Assembly: GCA_964576115.1 (NCBI GenBank)
Contig: CAZNUA010000059.1
Location: forward strand, 1 to 18,442
Source of the DNA: CAYSYY01 sp964576115 [NCBI: uncultured Gemmatimonadota bacterium]
GTDB taxonomy: Bacteria; Blakebacterota; Blakebacteria; Blakebacterales
Length of the DNA stretch: 18,442 nt
Direction of reading: 5' to 3'
The notes beneath the pieces are model-generated. The model was given only the letters and a program-made list of their open reading frames with translations. It searched no databases and was not told where the DNA came from. How positions within the stretch are numbered: the stretch's first letter is position 1; each line of letters opens with the position of its first letter. Below, in pieces: positions 7,746-14,258 of this stretch. The translations under genes were made by a program, and so were the position numbers.

Positions 7746-8072
7746 ATGCAGGGGGCAGCTGGAGAACATCACGAAGAAGAGATCGCGCAGCTCAGCGCCG
7801 GGATTGAACGGCAGAGACGATTGCAGATCGCCGGTCTTGTTGTCGTTGTGGTATTCGCCCTTCTCGCTTGTCTGGCGAGGATCATCAGAGGTGATCTGCT
7901 GGGCATACCGTTTCCCATCTGGGTATCACTTGCTGCGATACTGCTGGTAATGAAGCTGGTCTATCTGTTCGCTGCCTGGCGCTGTCCCCGATGCGGTGGT
8001 TTTCTGGGGTCCGGCTATCACCCCCGTTTCTGCTCCCGTTGCGGTCTGGAGTTCGCATCCGCCCGCAAATGA
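7746..8072 (+). CDS. Small two-TM membrane protein with C-terminal zinc ribbon
   Basis: A 108-residue protein. The first 25 residues are polar and helical. Two membrane segments follow at about 28-46 and 58-77, then a four-cysteine zinc ribbon with CPRC at 80-83 and CSRC at 96-99. The ATG has GGGGAG (7733-7738) at a good distance. Both termini should face the cytoplasm, placing the metal site inside. Nothing identifies a partner or reaction. It is a hypothetical protein with a recognisable architecture, alone between repeat copies 4 and 5 except for a hydrolase remnant. Confidence 0.72.
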   Translation: MQGAAGEHHEEEIAQLSAGIERQRRLQIAGLVVVVVFALLACLARIIRGDLLGIPFPIWVSLAAILLVMKLVYLFAAWRCPRCGGFLGSGYHPRFCSRCGLEFASARK

Positions 8073-8200
8073 TGAGAAAGATACGGCACCCTGTTGAGGC
8101 AGTGTCGTACGCGTAGTCTCCTCTTCATAATCAATACGGAGTGTGAGTTGAATCGACAGGCAGCGTTCAGAATGGCATGTTGCCTCCGGTATCATCCGAC

Positions 8201-8359
8201 ATGCTGTTCGCCATCGGAAGCATCGGTGCCGTCGCGTATATGCTCTATCTCCCGGAGTATGGAGTCAGCATTGCGGCCATGATGAACAGTTTTGAAGGGA
8301 AATCCCTCTCTGTGAAAGGTCTTGCCCGGGTGACCGTGAATTATCTGCGCGATCGCTGA
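8201..8359 (+). pseudogene. Remnant of a beta-lactamase-like serine hydrolase
   Basis: About 50 codons read IGSIGAVAYMLYLPEYG then VSIAAMMNSFEGKSL, and end at the stop at 8357-8359. This resembles the C-terminal end of class C beta-lactamase/DD-peptidase-like hydrolases, where a Gly-rich loop is followed by YLPEYGVS and an N-S turn. The upstream catalytic parts (SxxK, YxN) are absent from 8073-8200, which holds no convincing coding sequence. No ribosome site supports independent translation. It seems to be a relic left next to repeat copy 5. Confidence 0.45.
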
Positions 8360-8375
8360 TCGCTGAAATACATTT

Positions 8376-8478
8376 CCGTGTGCCGGATATGTGCCAAGAT
8401 GTATGACGGTGTTGCGTAGTCAGGACCAGTTGAGGCAGGAGGTCATTGGTTCACGTCCGGTATCGCCCAGCAGCAACT
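8376..8478 (+). repeat. tRNA-tail repeat, copy 5 (full, diverged)
   Basis: The left box at 8376-8397 is intact (GTGTGCCGGATATGTGCC). The middle has diverged from copies 3 and 6. The tail is worn: T-stem ATTGG (8445-8449) / CCGGT (8457-8461) still pairs using two wobbles, the loop is TTCACGT instead of TTCGAAT, the acceptor strand ATCGCCC is intact, and CCA has become GCA (8470-8472). The downstream extension CAGCAACT is shared with copy 6. Confidence 0.8.
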
Positions 8479-8568
8479 ATTTAATATTCAATAAGTTGTA
8501 AGAGTTGCCGGGATATTGTACCCCTCTACACAACCCTGATTATTGAGCGATATAGAAAGATAATAACC

Positions 8569-8597
8569 TTGATAAATGAGCGTATGATATTAATAAT
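8569..8597 (+). promoter_or_regulatory. Possible promoter of the AAA ATPase gene
   Basis: TTGATA (8569-8574) is followed after 16-17 bases by TAATAAT (8591-8597). The 8480-8630 stretch is much richer in A/T than its surroundings and also carries two TGAGCG motifs 34 bases apart (near 8543 and 8577). Confidence 0.35.
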
Positions 8598-8643
8598 AGC
8601 CCAGTATATATGAATATTATCGTCTGCAGGGGGAGGAATGACC

Positions 8644-9957
8644 ATGAAACGGATGATTGACCAATCATTGATCGAGTGGAAGAATTCGCTCCACCGGAAA
8701 CCTCTTCTGATCAGAGGAGCGAGACAGGTTGGGAAAACCTGGTCGATCGAGACCTTCGGGCGCGAGCATTTCACCTACCCGGTCAAGATCGATTTCGAAA
8801 GAAACCGTGACTGGCACAAGGTCTTTGATGGAGATCTGGATGCCGGAAGAATCTGTACTGAACTCGAGGTGCTCACCGATCAATCGATCCTTCCCGGGGA
8901 ATCGCTCCTCTTTCTTGATGAGATTCAGAGCTGTCCGAGGGCGATCATGGCTCTTCGCTATTTCCATGAGGAATTGCCGGATCTTCATGTGATAGCGGCT
9001 GGTTCGCTGCTCGAGTTCGCGGTTGCCGACATGCCGTTTCCGGTCGGGCGTATTCAGATCCTCGACATGCATCCGATGATCTTTGCGGAATTCCTCCGGG
9101 CCACCGGTCGGGACATGTTGGCCGACATCGTGCTGGGGGAGCCGGCGGTTGTACCTGACTCCGTGCATCGTCTCCTCATGAGCGAATTGAAGAAATATTG
9201 CCTCATCGGAGGCATGCCCGAGGTTGTCGCCAGATACCTCGAAACGGAATCCATTCAGCAAGCTTCACGGGTTGTCGGTGACCTCTGTGAGACCTACAGG
9301 CTTGATTTTCCACGATATTCCAGACGGTCTGATCCCGATTGCATCGACACGGTGTTCCATGGCCTGGCGAGAAATCTCGGCCATCAGGTGAAATACTCAC
9401 GTCTGACCGACGCCTGGGCGCACACGACTGTCAAGCGGGCGGTGAATCTGCTCGATATGGCACGGATCATCAAGCGGGTTCCCTCGGCCTCACCGTCCGG
9501 GCTCCCCCTGGGAGCATCGATCTCTGATCGGAAGTTCAAAGCGATAATGGTGGACGTGGGTATCTGGCAGTATCTGAGCGGGATGAGGATCGATTCCGCT
9601 ATTGCAGAAGATGATCTGCTGGACATCCACCGTGGTGCAATGGCCGAGCAGTATGTCGGCCAGGAAATGATGGTATCACAGAGCTCGGATCTCTATTACT
9701 GGGCCAGAGAAGCCAGGGGAAGTTCGGCAGAGGTTGATTACCTGGCGGTGATACAGGATTCCATCTTCGGTGTTGAGGTCAAGAGTGGTCCCGCAGGACG
9801 ACTCCGCAGTATGCACCTGCTCCTGGAATCCTATCCGAATTGTGCCGGCGGTCTGGTTTTCTCCACGGCTCCCTATACGGAACTCCCTGAGAAGCGGCTG
9901 ACATTCATTCCACTCTATCATACCTATGCCGCGACGCGCTCTGTGCACCAGGCTTGA
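8644..9957 (+). CDS. AAA_14/DUF4143 ATPase
   Basis: The start is placed at ATG 8644. GGAGG at 8632-8636 leaves 7 bases to this codon but only 1 to the upstream ATG at 8638. The 437-residue protein has Walker A GARQVGKT (25-32), Walker B LLFLDEIQ (88-95), and a sensor region with AAGSLLEF (118-125). It ends in a DUF4143 domain whose E363-V-D365 and E378-V-K380 (AEVDYL...GVEVKSG) resemble a PD-(D/E)XK nuclease-like core. The length is typical of the family, which is common, often mobile and of unsettled function; links to nucleic-acid processing or toxin-antitoxin-like roles are only suggested. It is alone between repeat copies 5 and 6, behind an AT-rich leader, which fits acquisition by transfer. 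Confidence 0.9.
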   Translation: MKRMIDQSLIEWKNSLHRKPLLIRGARQVGKTWSIETFGREHFTYPVKIDFERNRDWHKVFDGDLDAGRICTELEVLTDQSILPGESLLFLDEIQSCPRAIMALRYFHEELPDLHVIAAGSLLEFAVADMPFPVGRIQILDMHPMIFAEFLRATGRDMLADIVLGEPAVVPDSVHRLLMSELKKYCLIGGMPEVVARYLETESIQQASRVVGDLCETYRLDFPRYSRRSDPDCIDTVFHGLARNLGHQVKYSRLTDAWAHTTVKRAVNLLDMARIIKRVPSASPSGLPLGASISDRKFKAIMVDVGIWQYLSGMRIDSAIAEDDLLDIHRGAMAEQYVGQEMMVSQSSDLYYWAREARGSSAEVDYLAVIQDSIFGVEVKSGPAGRLRSMHLLLESYPNCAGGLVFSTAPYTELPEKRLTFIPLYHTYAATRSVHQA

Positions 9958-9987
9958 CTGGGCGTTGTCCAATAAACAGACGCAATC

Positions 9988-10090
9988 CCGTGCGCCGGAT
10001 ATGTGCCAGACTATGTTTCGGTGGTTACCGGTCAGGTCCGGTCGGGAGGTAAGGTCACTGGTTCGAATCCAGTATCGCCCACCAGCAACT
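9988..10090 (+). repeat. tRNA-tail repeat, copy 6 (full, best preserved)
   Basis: The left box is at 9988-10010 (GTGCGCCGGATATGTGCC). The middle can form TCGGT-GGTT-ACCGG. The tail has perfect T-stem ACTGG (10057-10061) / CCAGT (10069-10073), loop TTCGAAT, ATCGCCC (10074-10080), A10081 and CCA (10082-10084), then the shared extension GCAACT. It starts 31 bases after the ATPase stop codon and ends 112 bases before the dipeptidase start. Confidence 0.9.
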
Positions 10091-10202
10091 CTTTGTTACT
10101 CAGTGAATTACGATACCTCCACTTTTGAGGTGAATATTCTGTTGGGCATGTTGTCTAATTGATAGACATCAGCAATGCAGCAGGATTCTCCAGGAGGAAC
10201 GC

Positions 10203-11510
10203 ATGTTCACAAAGCGGGCAGCTCTTGTGTGTTCGGCGGCTCTGTTGGTTGTGTGTGCCGCATGTTCGACGGCCGTCGACATCAGCACCATGACGGACGA
10301 GGAATTCATGGCGTATGCGCAGAAAGTCCACGACAGAGCTATCACCCTCGATACGCATGTCGATATCCCCGGCGGCCGGTATGCAACACCGGAAATGGAC
10401 CCCGGCAGCGAGGACTTCAGAAACAAATGTTCGCTGCCGAAGATGGAGCAGGGTGGACTGGACGGGACCTTTCTTGCGGTCTATGTGGGGCAGCGGGGCG
10501 GGCTCGACGAAGAGGGGTACCGGAACGTCTACAATCAGGCGATGGAGAAATTCACGGCGATCCACCGGTTGACCGAAGAAATGCACCCCGACCGGTGTGA
10601 ACTTGCCGTTTCGCCGGACGACGTCGAACGCATCGTCAAGACCGGGAAACGGATCATCATGATCGGTATCGAGAACGGCTATCCCATCGGGGACGATATC
10701 GCCCGTCTGCAGGAATTCTACGACCTCGGCACACGGTATATCACCCTCTGCCACAGCTCGAACAATCAGATCTGCGATTCGTCCACAGACCGTGAACCGC
10801 TGTATGACGGGCTGAGCGAGTTCGGCCGACAGGTCGTTGCGGAAATGAACCGCCTCGGCATCATGATCGATATGTCACACGCTGCCGATGAAACGTTCTG
10901 GGACGTCATCGAGGCCTCAGAGGCGCCGATCATCCTGTCGCACTCCAACTGTGACGGCGTGTATGAGCAGGCACGGAATATCGATGACGACATGCTCAGA
11001 GCGCTGGCGGAGAACGGGGGGGTGATCCAGGCCGTCACCATGTACGTGGGGACCGACTCTCAGGAACGGCGTGATGCGATACAGGCGCTGCGGGATGAGC
11101 TCGGCATTGTCGGAAGGGGTGGAAGAGGCGGCAGACCGTTCGGAAGACAGCGGCCGGCAGCGCCGGAAATGACCGAGGAGCAGCGGGCTGAATATCAAAG
11201 GAATATGCAGATCTATAGCGAGCGGATGGCAGAGATCGACCAGCAGTACCCGCCGGTGAATGTGTCCAACTACGTCGATCACATCGATCATGCTGTACAG
11301 GTTGCCGGTATCGACCATGTGGGCATCGGCACCGATTTCGACGGCGGCGGCGGCGTGTCGGGATTCAACGACCACTCGGAATGCCTGAACGTTACCATCG
11401 AACTTCTCAGGCGGGGGTACACGGAAAAAGAAATCCAGAAGATATGGGGCGGTAATCTGCTCCGCGTCTGGAGAGAGGTCGAAAGAGTAGCGAGAGAACT
11501 GCAGAGATAG
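10203..11510 (+). CDS. Membrane dipeptidase (peptidase M19) lipoprotein
   Basis: A 435-residue protein with a lipoprotein signal ending VCAAC (Cys21; the -3 residue is Cys, which is unusual). It belongs to the M19 renal-dipeptidase family of zinc-dependent (beta/alpha)8 enzymes that cleave dipeptides or related amides. The metal ligands are in place: H52 and D54 (TLDTHVDIP), E157 (GIENGYP), H226 (DMSHAAD), H247 (ILSHSN) and D378 (GIGTDFDGG). Residues 303-350 are an insertion that starts RGGRGGRPFGRQRP and continues as a charged helix, between barrel elements. AGGAGGA (10192-10198) sets the start. It probably acts in the periplasm or at the outer membrane on peptides. It stands alone between repeat copy 6 and the left-box fragment. 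Confidence 0.92.
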   Translation: MFTKRAALVCSAALLVVCAACSTAVDISTMTDEEFMAYAQKVHDRAITLDTHVDIPGGRYATPEMDPGSEDFRNKCSLPKMEQGGLDGTFLAVYVGQRGGLDEEGYRNVYNQAMEKFTAIHRLTEEMHPDRCELAVSPDDVERIVKTGKRIIMIGIENGYPIGDDIARLQEFYDLGTRYITLCHSSNNQICDSSTDREPLYDGLSEFGRQVVAEMNRLGIMIDMSHAADETFWDVIEASEAPIILSHSNCDGVYEQARNIDDDMLRALAENGGVIQAVTMYVGTDSQERRDAIQALRDELGIVGRGGRGGRPFGRQRPAAPEMTEEQRAEYQRNMQIYSERMAEIDQQYPPVNVSNYVDHIDHAVQVAGIDHVGIGTDFDGGGGVSGFNDHSECLNVTIELLRRGYTEKEIQKIWGGNLLRVWREVERVARELQR

Positions 11511-11520
11511 GGTGTGTTCT

Positions 11521-11540
11521 CCGTGCCGGATATGTGCCGG
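11521..11540 (+). repeat. tRNA-tail repeat, copy 7 (left box only)
   Basis: CCGTGCCGGATATGTGCC matches the left box with a 2-base deletion. No tail is found in the next 130 bases, where the M23 peptidase coding sequence begins on the opposite strand (its stop codon is at 11553-11555). The fragment lies in the 42-base gap between two convergent genes and is the last trace of the repeat in the window. Confidence 0.7.
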
Positions 11541-11552
11541 GCTCTATCCCCC

Positions 11553-12830
11553 TCAGTTACTGATGACGAAGATAAACTCGGAGAAGATGAAGGAGTTCCT
11601 GCCTCCGAAATACGGGGAGTCGAGAGCGCCGGCCAGGTTGAGATTGGAAAAAGTGATCGGCAGGCAGTTGGCGGACAGGTAGTCGGGTGAATCGAGCAGC
11701 TCCAGATGCAGGTGCGGCTCGGTCGATTGACCTGAATTGCCGACATAGCCGATGATGTCGCCCTGGCTCACCCGATCCCCCACCCGTACCGGAATCTCTT
11801 CGCGCAAATGTACGTACCGGGCGTATTCCCCGTTTCCATGGTCGATGAATACATAATTGGCCCCGGGCATATCCGTCGGACTCACGCCCTGCTGCCCCAG
11901 GATTTCCCGCAGGCGCTCATTGCGCTGGGGGAACGGTACTCGCGGATTGGCGGCGATCTCGTCGGGATACCGGTTCTCGATCCCGATCACGGTCCCCGGA
12001 GCCATCGCCCGGACCGGTCGGTTGTATATGTAATAGTCGGCGGCGTTTTCAGAGCCCATGATGACCATCGGACTCCGCACCCGGGACGTCGAGAAAGTAC
12101 CATCGGGGAATCGCCGGAGGTCGAGAATGTCGATGGCAAACTCCTGAGAGTTCCCGAACCGGTGGCCGGGGCCGATCGGCAGGCTCCCGGCGGTAGCCGT
12201 CCCGGCCAGGGGAAAGTGGTAGTCGTTTCGACACTCATACGCTTCGAAGGGCAGTACAACCGACCCGGTCACGGTCCGCCCGCGTTCATCACGAGCTTTG
12301 ATGATGACCTCGAACTCCTCTATGACCGCCGTACCCTGGTAGAGGAAATACATCAGGGCATCGAGTCCGAGTCGGGCATATGATGAGGCCGGCAGTTGGT
12401 GTCCCTCATAGTATTCGGGCCGGGTGATAACCGGCTCGCCGTAGATGCGGCGCAGGCGATAGGCTGCCTCGGGATCATCGGGATCGGCCAGGTATCCGTT
12501 GAGTGACTCGTTCTGTTCCGGCATGAGGCTGCTGATCTGGTCGGAACCGACCTGAACCAGGGCGACGTCGCGCCCCTGTGACCGGGCGACAAGACGCGCA
12601 CCGGTTACCGTAAGAGTGCCTCTGTCCTGGTTCCGGATCAGCAATTCGGGGGGCTTGAGGTGCAGGCAGTGGTACTCGCCCTGATCCCAGGCCAGGGGGA
12701 TGACCCGCTCATTTCGGACCAGCATCTCCACTATCAGTCGATCTGTGTCTTCCCTGGTGCCGGCAGCACCTATCATTACCAGACAGGCTGTGAGACCGAG
12801 AAATGCGATTGCCAATGATATCTTTTTCAC
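11553..12830 (-). CDS. Secreted M23-family (LytM-like) metallopeptidase
   Basis: The start is placed at GTG 12830-12828, because AAGGAG lies about 7 bases upstream; a further in-frame GTG at 12860 lacks such a site. The 425-residue product has an N-terminal signal or anchor (1-24). About 190 residues of uncharacterised beta-rich sequence follow, then an M23 beta-lytic domain. The C-terminal half of the active site is canonical: H341 in ARYVHL and H373/H375 in EPHLHLEL, with GNSGQST before it. The first motif, normally HxxxD, reads E230-F-A-I-D234; His223 (GHRFGNSQ) may take over metal binding, or the Zn site may be altered. M23 enzymes cut peptidoglycan peptides, and degenerate ones act as amidase activators. 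It is divergent from the LuxR-type gene and may share its control. Confidence 0.87.
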   Translation of the reverse strand: MKKISLAIAFLGLTACLVMIGAAGTREDTDRLIVEMLVRNERVIPLAWDQGEYHCLHLKPPELLIRNQDRGTLTVTGARLVARSQGRDVALVQVGSDQISSLMPEQNESLNGYLADPDDPEAAYRLRRIYGEPVITRPEYYEGHQLPASSYARLGLDALMYFLYQGTAVIEEFEVIIKARDERGRTVTGSVVLPFEAYECRNDYHFPLAGTATAGSLPIGPGHRFGNSQEFAIDILDLRRFPDGTFSTSRVRSPMVIMGSENAADYYIYNRPVRAMAPGTVIGIENRYPDEIAANPRVPFPQRNERLREILGQQGVSPTDMPGANYVFIDHGNGEYARYVHLREEIPVRVGDRVSQGDIIGYVGNSGQSTEPHLHLELLDSPDYLSANCLPITFSNLNLAGALDSPYFGGRNSFIFSEFIFVISN

Positions 12831-12938
12831 CGGGGTACTCCTTTTCACGAAACCAACCACGAGACCGGGTGCGTCTCATAGCAGAATGGGGAAGCAGGAA
12901 AAGTCCCACAATTCCCCGAAAGTGGCAGAGGTGAGAAA

Positions 12939-12954
12939 TTCCACTACAGTGGAA
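12939..12954. promoter_or_regulatory. Perfect 7-2-7 palindrome in the divergent M23/LuxR promoter region
   Basis: TTCCACT and AGTGGAA flank the two bases AC. The site lies 53 bases upstream of the LuxR-type start, just before a possible -10 TATCCT (12974-12979), so it would overlap the -35 region. A related half site, AGTGG, occurs at 12921-12925. The size suits a dimeric LuxR/NarL-type HTH. Confidence 0.5.
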
Positions 12955-13007
12955 GCCCGGTGCCGACCTGGATTATCCTGTGCGGACCAGGGGAGTGAAG
13001 GAAAGCC

Positions 13008-13952
13008 ATGATCCCTTTTGCAACAGCCCTGATAATCGATCTGGCGATCAGCATCTTTCTGATCACAGACGTCATCAGACAGTTGCGTCGACATGGGTCG
13101 GCAACGCTCCTCTCCTTCCTCTTCTACCTGATCGGCTGGAACATCCTGGTCCTGTACCTGCTCGTTTTCCTCGCAACCCCGCAGATCATGCCGGAGAGCG
13201 CCTGGCACGGGTACCTGCTGTTCAACAGCATCTTCATCATCCCGCTGAATGCGCTGATCGCATATTTCTTCAGTGATTTCATTTGCGGCTGGCTGGAGCA
13301 ACCTATGCCGCGCTGGCTCCGATGGAGCCTGCCGGCATCCTTCGGGGTCATTCTGATCATTCACGCCCGGGCGATGATCGGGCGACTCGCGACCGAGCAG
13401 ACCTCGCCCGATTTCTTCCTCTCGGCGCCCGTTTCCATGCATCTGATGTTCGCCTGTCTCCTGCTTGCTCTGCTCTATGCCTTTATCACGGGACCGAATC
13501 TGCAGGATCAGGCCCGAGGCAGGCCGGTGCGCCGTTATGTCCTGGTGACCGGTGGAAGTCTGGCGGTCGGAGTGCTCGCGGTGGTCGGAGCCGGGGCGTT
13601 CCTGGGCTCAAGGTGGCAGAACGAGATCACCTCGATCATCCTGGCCGGGGTGAACATCGGGGGCTGGATTATCGCCCGGAATTTCTTCGCCCGCGAAGCC
13701 CGGGCGGTAGCGGTGGAGCTGGCCGAGGCCGATCTTTCACTGCTGACCGAACGTTTCTCGGTCACTCCGCGCGAGCGCGAGGTCATTGCCCTGGTCATTA
13801 CCGGCAGGAGCAATCGGGAGATCACCGAGGAGCTCTTCATCTCGCCTGATACGGTGAAAAAGCACCTCTACAACGCCTATCGGAAGCTCGGCGTGAGTAA
13901 CCGCGTGCAACTGGTCAACGTGGTGATCGGGCTCAACCGCGAGAGCGGATAG
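13008..13952 (+). CDS. Seven-TM membrane-bound LuxR-type transcriptional regulator
   Basis: A 314-residue protein. Seven hydrophobic segments are visible at about 2-22, 32-57, 67-92, 104-124, 138-162, 174-199 and 205-226. A short linker and a C-terminal LuxR/NarL-type helix-turn-helix at 249-308 follow (SVTPREREVIALVITGRSNREI, then LFISPDTVKKHLYNAYRKLGVSNR). The HTH is close to the family consensus. The protein would sense a membrane or external cue and bind DNA while anchored; there is no receiver domain. A site AAGGAAAG precedes the ATG. It is divergent from the M23 peptidase gene, with a perfect palindrome between them, so self-control and control of the peptidase are likely. The DUF819 gene downstream, behind phased repeats, is another possible target. 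Confidence 0.88.
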   Translation: MIPFATALIIDLAISIFLITDVIRQLRRHGSATLLSFLFYLIGWNILVLYLLVFLATPQIMPESAWHGYLLFNSIFIIPLNALIAYFFSDFICGWLEQPMPRWLRWSLPASFGVILIIHARAMIGRLATEQTSPDFFLSAPVSMHLMFACLLLALLYAFITGPNLQDQARGRPVRRYVLVTGGSLAVGVLAVVGAGAFLGSRWQNEITSIILAGVNIGGWIIARNFFAREARAVAVELAEADLSLLTERFSVTPREREVIALVITGRSNREITEELFISPDTVKKHLYNAYRKLGVSNRVQLVNVVIGLNRESG

Positions 13953-14022
13953 AGAGCCACTCCGGTCCTGGCCGGCACAAAAAGAACACGGTGACTCTCG
14001 TGGCAATCGGGCGGTTACGTCG

Positions 14023-14071
14023 TTCAACCGGTTCCTTGAAAATTCAACCGTGTCCATCGAATATTCAATGT
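14023..14071 (+). promoter_or_regulatory. Three phased direct repeats upstream of the DUF819 gene
   Basis: TTCAACCG occurs at 14023-14030 and 14043-14050, and a related TTCAATGT at 14064-14071. The copies are spaced 20 and 21 bases, about two helical turns, as for a regulator binding one face of DNA. They lie in the 306-base gap between the LuxR-type and DUF819 genes. Further right (14158-14215) the gap contains GC-rich hairpins such as CCCGG-CTTGCA-CCGGG and CGGAT-TAGGCTC-ATCCG, which could structure a 5' leader. I recognise no riboswitch class. Confidence 0.4.
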
Positions 14072-14258
14072 TACTATTTGGAACCCATGTTCGACTTTAC
14101 ATGTTTTTGAAGGCTTAATCAGGTTCTCACAGACATTCCCTGGCCCGCGGGCGGTATCCCGGCTTGCACCGGGTGTTCAGCCGGATTAGGCTCATCCGAT
14201 TATCGAGCCGGGTGAGGATTGAGAGCACCGATCGATCTCCCGCATCAGGGGAGGAAAC

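Noticed and set aside
665-10090. Classical integron attC array
   Set aside because: The copies lack the paired R/L boxes with GTTRRRY core sites, and no integron integrase is seen. A similar logic remains possible, but not this known system.
10155-10754. Minus-strand frame over the dipeptidase N-terminus
   Set aside because: It is a shadow of the M19 gene without a ribosome site or domain resemblance.
665-11540. CRISPR array
   Set aside because: The repeats are about 88-103 bp, irregularly spaced by hundreds to thousands of bases, and separated by genes.
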